From: Streptococcus vestibularis
GTDB taxonomy: Bacteria > Bacillota > Bacilli > Lactobacillales > Streptococcaceae
Assembly: GCA_010604095.1 (NCBI GenBank)
Contig: JAABLG010000003.1
Coordinates: 1-64,000, forward strand
DNA length: 64,000 bases
Direction of reading: 5' to 3'
The notes beneath the pieces were generated by a model, which made no database searches, had not been told where the DNA came from, and saw only the letters and a list, made by a program, of their open reading frames with translations. Shown piece after piece: positions 28,716-37,716 of the stretch. Both the position numbers and the translations under genes were made by a program. The stretch's first letter is position 1, and every line of letters starts with the position of its first letter.

Positions 28716-28974
28716 TGATAAACTTCAAATTGATTATTTTTCTGATAGCTATTTAAAATTTGAAGAAGACTTTTATCGTTATTCTGCCATGGATATTCCC
28801 TTAACCTTTTTGACGGATGATATAATGAGGGAGATGGCTATCAGTCAAAAGAATTATTTTCTATTAAATAAAGAGAATGCCAGAGATGGACGCAATCATT
28901 ATTTCCATTTTGAAGTCAGCCTAGTTGATTCCAAGACACTTGTGAGACAGTATAGATATCTTGGGAATGATTGA
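28693..28974 (+). CDS. Small protein of the umuC operon (DUF5960-like)
   Basis: A 93-residue protein overlapping the YolD-like gene by 23 bases in another frame. It is acidic at the start (LQIDYFSDSYLKFEEDFYRYS) and has no signal or membrane segment. I associate it with the streptococcal DUF5960 family found beside umuC, from memory. The ribosome site (TTTGGGGG) is about 12 bases upstream and imperfect; coupling to the preceding gene probably helps. Function unknown. Confidence 0.6.
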   Translation: MRKRKIYDDKLQIDYFSDSYLKFEEDFYRYSAMDIPLTFLTDDIMREMAISQKNYFLLNKENARDGRNHYFHFEVSLVDSKTLVRQYRYLGND

Positions 28975-29071
28975 AATATAGCTATATCAGCAGCAGAAAT
29001 AGTAGCAATTTCACTTGTATAGAGTGTTTTCAAGAAAGTTTTCGCAAGCTAAGAAAAGTTTTATATAAGCG

Positions 29072-29099
29072 TTGACATTGTCTCTGTAAGTGCTACAAT
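29072..29099 (+). promoter_or_regulatory. adhP promoter
   Basis: TTGACA (29072-29077), 16-base spacer, extended -10 TGCTACAAT (29091-29099). Confidence 0.85.
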
Positions 29100-29135
29100 G
29101 AAGGTGTTAAAAGTTATCATATGGAGGTAATTAAG

Positions 29136-30155
29136 ATGAGAGCAGTTGTTGTTAATCAAGCAAGTACAGGTGTTGAAGTTGTTGATCATGAAAAACCAGC
29201 AGTAGTTGGTCATGGTCAAGCTTTGGTTAAAGTTGAGTACTGTGGCGTTTGCCATACTGACCTTCATGTAGCTCATGGAGACTTTGGCCAAGTACCAGGT
29301 CGTATCTTAGGACACGAAGGAATTGGTATTGTTGAAGAAGTTGGCGAAGGGGTTGAAACACTTAAAAAAGGTGATCGCGTATCAATCGCTTGGTTCTTCG
29401 AAGGATGTGGTCATTGTGAATATTGTACAACTGGTCGTGAAACACTCTGTCGCTCTGTAAAAAATGCTGGTTATAGTGTGGACGGTGGTATGAGTGACTA
29501 CGCTTTGGTTACTGCTGACTACGCTGTGAAAGTTCCAGAAGGACTTAATCCAGCTCAAGCTTCATCTATTACTTGTGCGGGAGTTACAACATATAAAGCT
29601 ATTAAAGAAGCTAAAGTTGAACCTGGTCAATGGGTTGCAATCTACGGTGCTGGAGGGCTAGGTAACTTGGCTATTCAATACGCTAAGAAAGTGTTTAATG
29701 CACGAGTAGTAGCTGTTGATATCAACCAAGATAAACTTGATTTGGCTAAAGAGTCTGGTGCTGATTTAGTTGTAAATGGTAAGGAAGTTAAAGATGTGGC
29801 AGGCTATATCCAAGAAAAAACTGGTGGTACTCACAGTGCTGTTGTAACAGCGGTTTCTAAGGTTGCTTTCAACCAGGCTATCGATAGTGTACGTGCTGGT
29901 GGAATAGTCGTTGCGGTTGGTCTCCCATCAGAATATATGGATCTCTCAATTGTCAAAACAGTTCTAGATGGTATCCGTGTTGTTGGATCTCTTGTAGGTA
30001 CACGTAAAGACTTGGAAGAAGCCTTTGACTTCGGTGCACAAGGCTTGGTAGTACCGGTTGTTGAAACTGTTCCTGTTGATACAGCGGTAGAAGTCTTTGA
30101 TCAAATGGAAAAAGGTGAAATTCAAGGACGTAAAGTATTGGATTTCACTAAGTAA
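29136..30155 (+). CDS. adhP: Zinc-dependent alcohol dehydrogenase
   Basis: A 339-residue medium-chain dehydrogenase oxidising or reducing alcohol/aldehyde with NAD(H). Catalytic zinc ligands are in CGVCHTDLH and GHEGIG; the structural zinc motif is [15 protein letters not shown]; the cofactor site is [15 protein letters not shown]. The frame is open from 29121, but ATG 29136 with GGAGG gives the standard N terminus. Monocistronic. Confidence 0.94.
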   Translation: MRAVVVNQASTGVEVVDHEKPAVVGHGQALVKVEYCGVCHTDLHVAHGDFGQVPGRILGHEGIGIVEEVGEGVETLKKGDRVSIAWFFEGCGHCEYCTTGRETLCRSVKNAGYSVDGGMSDYALVTADYAVKVPEGLNPAQASSITCAGVTTYKAIKEAKVEPGQWVAIYGAGGLGNLAIQYAKKVFNARVVAVDINQDKLDLAKESGADLVVNGKEVKDVAGYIQEKTGGTHSAVVTAVSKVAFNQAIDSVRAGGIVVAVGLPSEYMDLSIVKTVLDGIRVVGSLVGTRKDLEEAFDFGAQGLVVPVVETVPVDTAVEVFDQMEKGEIQGRKVLDFTK

Positions 30156-30209
30156 GCAAACATCTTTCTATGCTATCCTGACTATGTGAAGAGTCGAGCG
30201 GTATAAACT

Positions 30210-30318
30210 TGAACTGATACTAGAAAGTTAGACAAATAATTTAAGTGAAGGATTTAGTTCTCTACTATATAGGACTAGGTCCTTTTAGTTTTACCTTAAT
30301 TCGTTTGTTGTTGTAATA
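30210..30318 (-). mobile_element. Remnant of an IS3-family (IS150/IS861-like) element
   Basis: The minus strand codes YYNNKRIKVKLKGPSPI, two in-frame stops, then RTKSFT and TAA: the decayed C terminus of an IS3-family OrfB. It is followed by TTTGTCTAACTTT and a diverged CAGTTCA, like the right end of such elements (30210-30240). Everything upstream of 30318 in the transposase is missing. Family recognition is from memory of the conserved C-terminal sequence. Confidence 0.7.
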
Positions 30319-30320
30319 TG

Positions 30321-30344
30321 TACTGACCTCAAAAAGATAGACAA
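30321..30344 (+). repeat. Left end of a second IS-like unit
   Basis: TACTGACCTCAAAAAGATAG plus ACAA looks like the left inverted repeat of an IS861/IS150-type element, directly abutting the truncated transposase. A diverged inverted copy lies at 31075-31103, beyond the acetyltransferase gene. Confidence 0.5.
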
Positions 30345-30439
30345 AATTTTATTCATTTGAAAAGTAGTAAAAAAGTAATATAATGATTTCGTAAATAAAG
30401 AAGCTAAAGAATATTATCATTTATAACAAGGAGTATGAA

Positions 30440-31024
30440 GTGGATTCTACCAACTTGGACTCGGAACTATTCATAGAGTATAAATCACGTGGGAAACGAT
30501 GCCAACTTATATATATATCCGATAGCCATAGTGAAGGGTTATATGAGATTGTTTCTACTGAACGAGAACGTCTTGCTATGTGGCTTCCTTGGGTGGAAGA
30601 TATGAAAAGTATTGAAAATGAAAGAGCGTTTATAAAGTATGCACGTGAAAAAATGGAGCGTAATGAGTTATTTATGTTAACAATTTGCGTCAATCAGAAA
30701 CCAGTAGGGATGATAGATATACATAATATTGATTTACAAAAACATCAAGCCGAAATTGGATATTGGATATCAGAAAAATATGAAAATCAAGGTTTTGTAA
30801 AGCAGGGATTAAAAGAATTAATAAAAATCATTCCATCCAAATTTAAAATTGATAAGATTTTGATTTATATAGATGTTGATAATGTTAAAAGTAAGTTTAT
30901 ACCAATCAGTTTAGGTTTTAAAAAGGAAAGCAAAATTTCCCAATTCGAGTTCTATAATGGATCCTATCATGATTTTGAAATTTATGGGCTAAATGTCAAT
31001 GAAAGCAATATAGCAAATGGTTAA
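30440..31024 (+). CDS. GNAT-family N-acetyltransferase (RimL-like)
   Basis: A 194-residue acetyltransferase of the RimJ/RimL type: ERLAMWLPW near residue 47, the acceptor strand MLTICVNQKPVGMIDIHNI, and the acetyl-CoA motif EIGYWISEKYENQGFVKQGLK (consensus Q/RxxGxG, here QGFVKQG). Targets could be a ribosomal protein N terminus, an amino acid or an antibiotic. GTG start with AAGGAG six bases upstream. Codon use is noticeably more AT-rich than neighbours (many ATA, AAA) and IS ends flank it, indicating acquisition. Confidence 0.75.
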   Translation: MDSTNLDSELFIEYKSRGKRCQLIYISDSHSEGLYEIVSTERERLAMWLPWVEDMKSIENERAFIKYAREKMERNELFMLTICVNQKPVGMIDIHNIDLQKHQAEIGYWISEKYENQGFVKQGLKELIKIIPSKFKIDKILIYIDVDNVKSKFIPISLGFKKESKISQFEFYNGSYHDFEIYGLNVNESNIANG

Positions 31025-31074
31025 AGTGAAATTTTTACAAATAAATAACAATCTGAGTGTTTTGATTTTCCCCA

Positions 31075-31103
31075 TTGTCTAAGTATGTTGTAAGAGTTAG
31101 TAC
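31075..31103 (-). repeat. Possible right end of the IS-like unit around the acetyltransferase
   Basis: TTGTCTAAGTATGTTG then AGTTAGTA resembles the reverse complement of 30321-30344 (TTGTCTATCTTTTTG then GGTCAGTA) with a four-base insertion. Both outer and inner parts match, but the middle is diverged. The rest of 31025-31174 has one A/T hairpin (31107-31131) and no gene. Confidence 0.35.
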
Positions 31104-31173
31104 TGAACATCAGAAAAGGAAAAATTTTTCTGACCCCATATCATTGCTTATTGGTTTATTTTTTAAATAAGAT

Positions 31174-31210
31174 ATAAAAAATCCCCACCAGAAAGAAATT
31201 CTGGTGGGGT
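31174..31210 (-). terminator. Terminator downstream of guaA
   Basis: CCCCACCAGAA (31183-31193) and TTCTGGTGGGG (31199-31209) pair perfectly; on the minus strand the stem leads into a T run. It is about 100 bases past the guaA stop. Confidence 0.8.
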
Positions 31211-31310
31211 ATTTGGTGGGGAACCAAATATAATTAATTAGATTTTAGCGTTTTAAAACAATTCAAAATGCTGTTAAATCAATCAAGTCACTTTAAATTA
31301 GGTTTATATT

Positions 31311-32873
31311 TTATTCCCACTCTACAGTTGCAGGTGGTTTACTTGTAATATCGTAGACGATACGGTTAACGTGGTCAACTTCGTTAACGATTCGAACAGA
31401 AATCTTTTGAAGAACTTCCCATGGAAGTTTCGCAAAGTCGGCTGTCATACCGTCAATTGAAGTGATAGCACGGATAGCGATTGTGTAGTCATAAGTACGG
31501 CCATCACCCATAACACCGACAGAGCGAACGCCTGTGTTAACAGTGAAGTATTGCCATACATCACGATCAAGACCGGCTTTGGCAATTTCTTCACGAAGGA
31601 TAGCATCAGACTCACGAACAGTTTCAAGTTTCTCTTCAGTGATTTCACCCATAACACGGATGGCAAGTCCTGGTCCTGGGAAAGGTTGACGCCAGACAAC
31701 TTCATCAGGCATTCCCATCTCAGTACCAAGGGCACGTACTTCATCTTTAAAGAGGGTATTAAGCGGTTCAATCAATTCAAACTGCATGTCTTCTGGAAGA
31801 CCACCAACGTTGTGGTGAGATTTGATTGTTTGGGCTGTCTCAGTACCTGATTCAATAATATCAGTGTAGAGTGTTCCTTGAGCTAGGAAGTCTACACCTT
31901 TAAGTTTGCTTGCTTCGTCATCAAAGACGTAAACAAACTCGTTACCAATGATTTTACGTTTTTTCTCAGGATCATCAACACCAGCCAAGAGATCTAGGAA
32001 GCGTTTAGAAGCGTCAACACGGATAATGTTAAGGCCAAATTTACCTCCGAGCATCTCCATAACTTGGTCACCTTCACCTTTACGGAGAAGACCGTGGTCA
32101 ACAAAGATACATGTCAATTGATCTCCGATAGCTTTTTGCAAAAGGACACCAACAACAGATGAGTCAACCCCACCTGAGAGCCCAAGAAGGACTTTTCGGT
32201 CACCAACTGTTTCACGGATTTGTGCAATTTGCATATCTACGAAGTTAGCCATTGACCAGTCACCTTTGGCACCACAGATACCAAAAGCAAAGTTTTTCAA
32301 GATATCGTTACCATATACAGAGTGACGAACTTCTGGGTGGAATTGGATACCGTAGAAGTTTTTCTCAGTATTTTCCATTGCGGCGAATGGGCAATCTACT
32401 GAGTCACCAACAAGATGGAAACCTTCTGGAATTTCTGTAACAGCATCACCGTGGCTCATAAGAACGACTTGTTCTTTAGGAGTTCCTGCAAAGAGTTCTG
32501 ATTGGGCACGAAGGCGAAGTGTTGATTGGCCATACTCACGGTTACCAGCTTCACCAGCAGGAACAACTTTACCACCAAGTTTGTGGGTCAACAGTTGCAT
32601 TCCGTAACAGATACCAAGAATTGGAATACCAAGTTCAAAAATTTCTTCGTCAATACCAAATGCATCTTCGGCATAAACAGAGTTAGGACCACCTGAAAGT
32701 ACGATACCGATAGGATCGATGGCACGGACTTCATCAGCGGTAATTTTATGGCTTTTCAATTCAGAGAAAACGCCAAATTCACGAATACGACGTGCAATCA
32801 GCTGATTGTATTGGCTACCATAGTCTAGAACAATGATTTTCTGCACATCATTCAAAGTAGAAATGTCAGTCAT
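31311..32873 (-). CDS. guaA: GMP synthase (glutamine-hydrolysing)
   Basis: A 520-residue bifunctional enzyme converting XMP to GMP. Class I glutamine amidotransferase domain (residues about 10-200; nucleophile in [11 protein letters not shown]) is followed by the ATP pyrophosphatase domain ([10 protein letters not shown]) and the dimerisation domain ending KPPATVEWE. On the minus strand AAAGGGTAA precedes the ATG and TGATACAAT is a likely extended -10. I see no guanine riboswitch in the 163-base divergent region shared with the GntR gene. Confidence 0.97.
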   Translation of the reverse strand: MTDISTLNDVQKIIVLDYGSQYNQLIARRIREFGVFSELKSHKITADEVRAIDPIGIVLSGGPNSVYAEDAFGIDEEIFELGIPILGICYGMQLLTHKLGGKVVPAGEAGNREYGQSTLRLRAQSELFAGTPKEQVVLMSHGDAVTEIPEGFHLVGDSVDCPFAAMENTEKNFYGIQFHPEVRHSVYGNDILKNFAFGICGAKGDWSMANFVDMQIAQIRETVGDRKVLLGLSGGVDSSVVGVLLQKAIGDQLTCIFVDHGLLRKGEGDQVMEMLGGKFGLNIIRVDASKRFLDLLAGVDDPEKKRKIIGNEFVYVFDDEASKLKGVDFLAQGTLYTDIIESGTETAQTIKSHHNVGGLPEDMQFELIEPLNTLFKDEVRALGTEMGMPDEVVWRQPFPGPGLAIRVMGEITEEKLETVRESDAILREEIAKAGLDRDVWQYFTVNTGVRSVGVMGDGRTYDYTIAIRAITSIDGMTADFAKLPWEVLQKISVRIVNEVDHVNRIVYDITSKPPATVEWE

Positions 32874-33036
32874 TATTACCCTTTCTTTTTACGTCACACA
32901 TGACTCTTATGCAATCATTGTATCACAATTTTAAGGACTTAGCACCTAGATTTATACGATAAACTGTAAGTCTAGTCGTCACCTTTACAATTCTATTAGT
33001 TTTTTTGTAAAATAGGGGTAAAGAAGGGGGTATTAG

Positions 33037-33735
33037 ATGCTACCAGCATATATTCGCATACATGATAAGATTAAGGCAGATGTTGATGACGGCACTTGGA
33101 AAATCGGGCAACGTCTCCCTAGCGAGCGGGATCTTTGCGAGACTTTTGATGTGAGTCGTATGACTGTGCGTCAGGCCATAACACTTTTAGTAGACGAGGG
33201 TATTTTAGAGCGTAAACCAGGCAGTGGTACTTTTGTGGCTAGCAGTCGAGTTAAGGAAAAGATGCGTGGAACCACGAGTTTCACAGAGATTGTAAAATCC
33301 CAAGGCAAGAAACCATCTAGTGAGCTTATTTCATATAAGCGTGTGCATCCCAATGAATTTGAAATCAAGAATTTAGGTGTCTTACCACAGTCCTATGTGA
33401 TTCGTATGGAACGTGTTCGTTTTGCGGACGATCTTCCAGTTGCCTATGAGATTGCCAGTATCCCTGAGAAGATTATCCGAGGTTTCAAGGAGTCAGAAAT
33501 TACGGAACATTTCTTCAAGACCTTAACCGATAATGGTTATGAAATAGGGAAGAGCCAACAAACCATTTCGGCTAGTTTGGCCAATAGTAGTCTAGCCAAG
33601 CACCTCAAGGTTAAGACTGGTGATGCCCTCTTAAGTCTGACGCAAATTTCCTTTCTTCAAGACGGACAGGCTTTCGAATATGTACGTAGCTACTATGTCG
33701 GTGATCGTTTTGAGTTTTATTTGGAGAACAATTAG
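33037..33735 (+). CDS. nagR: GntR/HutC-family regulator, NagR-like
   Basis: A 232-residue regulator: N-terminal winged helix (residues about 8-72, GQRLPSERDLCETFDVSRMTVRQAI) and C-terminal UTRA effector domain. NagR/YvoA proteins of this size bind GlcNAc-6-P or GlcN-6-P and repress amino-sugar catabolism while affecting glmS. Position next to guaA, as I recall for streptococcal NagR, and two NagR-like boxes at glmS support the name; the ligand is inferred. AAGAAGGGGG precedes the ATG. Confidence 0.75.
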   Translation: MLPAYIRIHDKIKADVDDGTWKIGQRLPSERDLCETFDVSRMTVRQAITLLVDEGILERKPGSGTFVASSRVKEKMRGTTSFTEIVKSQGKKPSSELISYKRVHPNEFEIKNLGVLPQSYVIRMERVRFADDLPVAYEIASIPEKIIRGFKESEITEHFFKTLTDNGYEIGKSQQTISASLANSSLAKHLKVKTGDALLSLTQISFLQDGQAFEYVRSYYVGDRFEFYLENN

Positions 33736-33784
33736 AAGACACTGCTTTTTTCTGCACAAGAATCGTGCTAACACCATGATTTTA

Positions 33785-33793
33785 TGGTAAAAT
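33785..33793 (+). promoter_or_regulatory. Extended -10 immediately before ylxM
   Basis: TGGTAAAAT ends 7 bases before the ATG at 33801, so the start point would be at or next to the start codon; the GGAG at 33794-33797 would not be transcribed. Confidence 0.5.
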
Positions 33794-33800
33794 GGAGCTT

Positions 33801-34133
33801 ATGGAAATTGAAAAAACCAATCGCATGAATGCTCTTTTTGAGTTCTATGCTGCCTTGTTAACAGATAAGCAGATGAACTATATTGAGCTTTATTATGCGG
33901 ATGATTATAGTTTGGCAGAAATTGCTGAAGAATTTGGCGTCAGTCGTCAGGCGGTATATGATAACATCAAACGTACTGAGAAGATTTTGGAAGCTTACGA
34001 GATGAAACTACATATGTATTCAGATTACATCGTCCGTAGCCAAATTTTTGATGATATCATGGAAAAATACCCAGATGATAGCTATCTTCAGGAACAAATT
34101 GAAATTCTAAGTAGCATTGATAATAGAGATTAG
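33801..34133 (+). CDS. ylxM: YlxM / UPF0122 helix-turn-helix protein
   Basis: A 110-residue protein with a sigma-70 region 4-like helix-turn-helix ([32 protein letters not shown]). YlxM is encoded with ffh throughout Firmicutes and has been reported to modulate the signal recognition particle. An ATG at 33792 is also in frame but lies inside the promoter, so 33801 is chosen. 32 bases before ffh. Confidence 0.9.
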   Translation: MEIEKTNRMNALFEFYAALLTDKQMNYIELYYADDYSLAEIAEEFGVSRQAVYDNIKRTEKILEAYEMKLHMYSDYIVRSQIFDDIMEKYPDDSYLQEQIEILSSIDNRD

Positions 34134-34165
34134 ATTCAAGCAGAAAGTAAGAGAGGAAATAATAT

Positions 34166-35728
34166 ATGGCTTTTGAAAGCTTAACGGAACGCTTGCAAGG
34201 CGTTTTCAAAAATCTAAGACGTAAAGGAAAACTTTCAGAGAAAGAAGTTCAAGAAGTCACTAAAGAGATTCGTTTGGCACTCCTTGAAGCAGACGTTGCC
34301 CTACCGGTTGTTAAGACATTTATCAAACGTGTCCGTGAACGTGCCGTAGGTCACGAAATCATTGATACTCTTGATGCTTCACAACAAATCATCAAGATTG
34401 TTAATGAAGAATTAACAGAGATTCTTGGGTCTGAAACATCTGAAATTGAGAAATCTCCAAAGATTCCAACAATCATTATGATGGTTGGTCTCCAAGGGGC
34501 TGGTAAAACAACCTTTGCTGGTAAATTAGCTAATAAGCTGATTAAAGAACAAGAAGCTCGTCCAATGATGATTGCGGCGGATATCTATCGTCCAGCAGCC
34601 ATTGACCAGTTGAAGACCTTGGGCCAACAAATTAATGTTCCTGTTTTTGATATGGGAACAGAGACACCAGCGCTTGAGATTGTCAAAAATGGTTTGGAAC
34701 AAGCGCGTGCCAATAAAAATGACTATGTCTTGATTGATACGGCGGGTCGTTTGCAGATTGACGAAACCCTCATGCAAGAGTTGCGTGATATCAAGGATTT
34801 CGCCCATCCAAACGAAATCCTCTTGGTTGTTGATAGCATGATTGGTCAGGAAGCTGCTAATGTTGCCAAGGAGTTCAATGAACAACTGGATATCACAGGT
34901 GTCGTTCTTACTAAAATTGACGGTGACACACGTGGTGGTGCAGCTCTCTCTATTCGTGAGATTACTGGTAAGCCAATTAAATTCACAGGTACTGGTGAGA
35001 AAATTACGGATATTGAGACTTTCCACCCAGACCGCATGTCAAGCCGTATCTTGGGGATGGGAGACCTTCTTACCCTTATTGAAAAAGCTTCTCAAGAGTA
35101 CGACGAGAAAAAATCTCTTGAGTTGGCTGAAAAGATGCGTGAAAACACCTTTGACTTCAATGACTTCATCGACCAATTAGACCAAGTGCAAAATATGGGT
35201 CCTATGGAGGATTTGCTTAAGATGTTGCCAGGTATGGCTAACAATCCAGCCTTGGCTAATGTTAAAGTAGACGAGAAACAGATTGCACGCAAGCGTGCCA
35301 TTGTATCATCAATGACACCAGAAGAACGAGAAAATCCAGATCTTTTGACACCAAGTCGTCGTCGCCGTATTGCCAATGGTTCGGGAAATACCTTCATCGA
35401 AGTAAATAAGTTTATTAAAGACTTCAACCAAGCCAAACAAATGATGCAAGGTGTTATGTCTGGTGATATGGAGCAAATGATGCGTCAAATGGGCCTTAAC
35501 CCAAATAATATGCCAAAAAACATGCCAAATATGCCTGATATGGGTAATATGGATATGTCTGCCCTTGAAGGCATGATGGGTGGCGCAGGTATGCCGGACC
35601 TTGGGAACATGGACCTTAGCCAAATGCTTGGTGGTGGTCTTAAAGGTAAGGTCGGTTCATTTGCTATGAAACATGCTATGAAACGTCAAGCTAACAAGAT
35701 GAAGAAGGCTAAGAAAAAACGTAAATAA
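34166..35728 (+). CDS. ffh: Signal recognition particle protein Ffh
   Basis: A 520-residue SRP54: N domain, G domain with GLQGAGKTT, DTAGR and TKIDGDTRGG, then the methionine-rich M domain (residues about 300-450) that binds signal peptides and 4.5S RNA. The C-terminal tail (about 430-520) is unusually long and rich in Met, Asn, Gly and Pro, repeating MP/MPN/MG motifs, before the basic end KKAKKKRK. Directs nascent membrane proteins to FtsY. The 4.5S RNA gene is not in view. Confidence 0.97.
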   Translation: MAFESLTERLQGVFKNLRRKGKLSEKEVQEVTKEIRLALLEADVALPVVKTFIKRVRERAVGHEIIDTLDASQQIIKIVNEELTEILGSETSEIEKSPKIPTIIMMVGLQGAGKTTFAGKLANKLIKEQEARPMMIAADIYRPAAIDQLKTLGQQINVPVFDMGTETPALEIVKNGLEQARANKNDYVLIDTAGRLQIDETLMQELRDIKDFAHPNEILLVVDSMIGQEAANVAKEFNEQLDITGVVLTKIDGDTRGGAALSIREITGKPIKFTGTGEKITDIETFHPDRMSSRILGMGDLLTLIEKASQEYDEKKSLELAEKMRENTFDFNDFIDQLDQVQNMGPMEDLLKMLPGMANNPALANVKVDEKQIARKRAIVSSMTPEERENPDLLTPSRRRRIANGSGNTFIEVNKFIKDFNQAKQMMQGVMSGDMEQMMRQMGLNPNNMPKNMPNMPDMGNMDMSALEGMMGGAGMPDLGNMDLSQMLGGGLKGKVGSFAMKHAMKRQANKMKKAKKKRK

Positions 35729-35734
35729 GAAAGG

Positions 35735-35761
35735 ACTAGGGCTTATGGCTCTAGTTTTTTT
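35735..35761 (+). terminator. Terminator of ylxM-ffh
   Basis: ACTAGGGC and GGCTCTAGT pair with one G-U and run into a seven-T tract. Confidence 0.8.
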
Positions 35762-35769
35762 ATGGCATA

Positions 35770-35814
35770 TTGACTTCTAGGGATATACATTGTAATATAC
35801 TAGTGTATATACAA
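35770..35814 (+). promoter_or_regulatory. niaX promoter with NiaR-type operator
   Basis: TTGACT (35770-35775), 17-base spacer, TAATAT (35793-35798). The dyad TATAC-TAGT-GTATA lies inside a larger TTGTA...TACAA frame (35790-35814), overlapping the -10. Since niaR is the next gene but one, this is the probable niacin-responsive operator. Confidence 0.7.
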
Positions 35815-35830
35815 TAAAAAGGAGTAGATT

Positions 35831-36358
35831 ATGAAACCGAAAAAGAGAATTCAAGAAATGACCTTTGCAGCTTTGTTAACTGCGATTGCTATCCTTATCC
35901 CGAGTATTATGCCAATTAAATTAATCATTCCACCGGCTTCTTATACCTTGGGAAGTCACGTTCCAATATTTCTAGCTATGTTTATATCGCCCTGGGTAGC
36001 AGCTTTTGTTATCTTAGCGTCTAGTTTAGGATTCCTTATGGCCGGCTATCCGATTGTCATTGTTTTTAGGGCATTCTCGCATATCGTCTTTGGTTTGTTA
36101 GGAGCTTTTTATTTGAAAAAATTCCCTCAAACAATAGAAAACCATAAATCATCACTAATTTTTAACTTTGTTTTAGGTGTTATTCATGCTGTAGCTGAAG
36201 TAATTGCTTGTGTGATTTTTTATTCAGTAACGGGAGAGGACTTCCAAAAACTATTTTATGTTCTGTTTGTTTTAGTTGGATTTGGTACTATTGTCCATAG
36301 TATGATAGACTATGTTATAGCATTAACGATTTTCAAAAGTATTCGAAAAATTCGATAG
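35831..36358 (+). CDS. niaX: NiaX-like niacin ECF transporter S component
   Basis: A 175-residue integral membrane protein with about six segments, the size and hydrophobicity of ECF substrate-binding components. Identification as NiaX rests on the direct linkage to niaR (24 bases downstream) and the operator-like dyad before it. It would share the general EcfAAT module encoded elsewhere. AAAAAGGAG is the ribosome site. Confidence 0.8.
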   Translation: MKPKKRIQEMTFAALLTAIAILIPSIMPIKLIIPPASYTLGSHVPIFLAMFISPWVAAFVILASSLGFLMAGYPIVIVFRAFSHIVFGLLGAFYLKKFPQTIENHKSSLIFNFVLGVIHAVAEVIACVIFYSVTGEDFQKLFYVLFVLVGFGTIVHSMIDYVIALTIFKSIRKIR

Positions 36359-36381
36359 TTGTAAGAGGAGTTGTTTAGTCT

Positions 36382-36897
36382 ATGACTTTAAATCGCAAGC
36401 AAGAATTATTGGCACTGTTAAAGCAGTCTAAAGAAGCGATAAATGGGCAGAGTTTGGCGGAACATTTTGGTGTTACCCGTCAAATCATTGTCCAAGATAT
36501 TGCACTTTTGCGAGCAGATGGTGCTCAAATTATTTCAACTAACAGGGGTTATATTTATAAAAACAGTGATGATAATTCTTATGAGCATCGACTCTTTAAA
36601 GTGAATCATACGGTGAATGACATGGAAGAAGAGCTTCTAGCCATTGTCGATAATGGGGGGCGTATTCAAAATATCATGATTGATCATCCAGTCTATGGTG
36701 AAATTCAAACCTTGTTGAAGTTGACTTGTCGTCGAGATGTTAGACATTTTTTAGAACAAGCAGCGTCAAGCGATTTTCGTCCACTATCTGAATTAACCAA
36801 TGGTGTTCACTATCACCTTGTTGAAGCTGATAGTCAACAAGATTTAGATTACATTGAAGAGGCACTTGACAATATAGGATTTTTGGTCAAAGAATAA
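36382..36897 (+). CDS. niaR: Niacin-responsive repressor NiaR
   Basis: A 171-residue regulator with an N-terminal HTH_11 domain (SLAEHFGVTRQIIVQDIALLR) and the C-terminal 3H domain named for conserved histidines (HRLFKVNH, DHPVYGE, HYHLVEAD) that bind metal and niacin. It represses niacin uptake and NAD genes. Co-transcribed with niaX. Confidence 0.9.
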   Translation: MTLNRKQELLALLKQSKEAINGQSLAEHFGVTRQIIVQDIALLRADGAQIISTNRGYIYKNSDDNSYEHRLFKVNHTVNDMEEELLAIVDNGGRIQNIMIDHPVYGEIQTLLKLTCRRDVRHFLEQAASSDFRPLSELTNGVHYHLVEADSQQDLDYIEEALDNIGFLVKE

Positions 36898-36916
36898 TAC
36901 AAAAGAGAAATGTAAA

Positions 36917-36981
36917 AGTAGTTGATTTCACTTGAAATCAACTACTTTTTTTGGTAAACTTATGTTAGTTTATTAACTTAC
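36917..36981 (+). promoter_or_regulatory. niaR terminator overlapping the autoregulated hdiR promoter
   Basis: AGTAGTTGATTTCA and TGAAATCAACTACT form the terminator stem, followed by seven T. The downstream arm contains TTGAAA (36932-36937), which is 17 bases from the extended -10 TGGTAAACT (36952-36960). The operator GTTAGTTTATTAACTTAC (36964-36981) differs from the umuC palindrome at two positions. Confidence 0.8.
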
Positions 36982-36991
36982 GGAGGTGGCT

Positions 36992-37681
36992 ATGTTTTCA
37001 GGACAAAAACTAAAGGAAATTCGAGAAGCGCAAGGAATGAGTCAAGCATCAGTGGCTAAGCATCTGGGAATTTCACGCTCCTCTTATTTTAATTGGGAAA
37101 ATGGTAAGACAAAGCCAAATCAAAAGAATCTTACAGTATTGGCCCAACTTTTTGGCGTGGCTGAGACCTATTTTCTGTCTGAACATGAGATAGTGGAAGT
37201 TTACTTGGAACTTAATGACGAAAATCGTAAAGAAGCTTTGAGACTCACTAAGGCTCTTTTAGAAGAACAAGAAGCAGAAAGGCAGAAAGCACCTGTTATT
37301 CCGTTATACTCTTACAAAGTTTTCGAGCGTTTATCAGCCGGAACAGGATATACTTATTTTGGTGATGGCAATTATGATGAAGTTTTCTATGATGAAGAAT
37401 TAGACCATGATTTTGCTTCTTGGGTTTTTGGAGATTCTATGGAACCCACTTACTTAAATGGAGAAGTAGTGTTGATCAAACAAACTGGTTTTGATTATGA
37501 TGGTGCTGTTTATGCTGTGGATTGGGATGGTCAAACCTATATCAAAAAGGTTTATCGTGAGGAAGAGGGCCTGCGTTTAGTTTCTCTTAATAAACGCTAC
37601 GGTGACAAATTTGCTCCTTATGATGAAGACCCTCGAATTATCGGTAAAATTGTCGGTAACTTCATGCCTATTGAGGCCTAA
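36992..37681 (+). CDS. hdiR: HdiR-type self-cleaving SOS-like repressor
   Basis: A 229-residue XRE/S24 fusion. The helix-turn-helix (residues about 7-60, MSQASVAKHLGISRSSYFNWENGK) is joined to a LexA-type S24 domain: cleavage site SAG at A116-G117, catalytic Ser149 in FGDSMEPT and Lys185/186. In lactococci and S. thermophilus HdiR replaces LexA as damage-responsive repressor (established knowledge). ATG 36992 follows GGAGG at 36982-36986; an in-frame GTG at 36986 would overlap that site. Own promoter carries the operator shared with umuC. Confidence 0.92.
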   Translation: MFSGQKLKEIREAQGMSQASVAKHLGISRSSYFNWENGKTKPNQKNLTVLAQLFGVAETYFLSEHEIVEVYLELNDENRKEALRLTKALLEEQEAERQKAPVIPLYSYKVFERLSAGTGYTYFGDGNYDEVFYDEELDHDFASWVFGDSMEPTYLNGEVVLIKQTGFDYDGAVYAVDWDGQTYIKKVYREEEGLRLVSLNKRYGDKFAPYDEDPRIIGKIVGNFMPIEA

Positions 37682-37716
37682 CCAAGTGATAACAATTGGG
37701 CATCTCAACCTAAATC

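Noticed and set aside
31247-31272. Hairpin AGCGTTTT/AAAATGCT downstream of guaA
   Set aside because: Weak A/T stem without a T run in either direction; the CCCCACCAGAA stem is the better terminator. Resembles a CRISPR repeat only superficially and is single copy.
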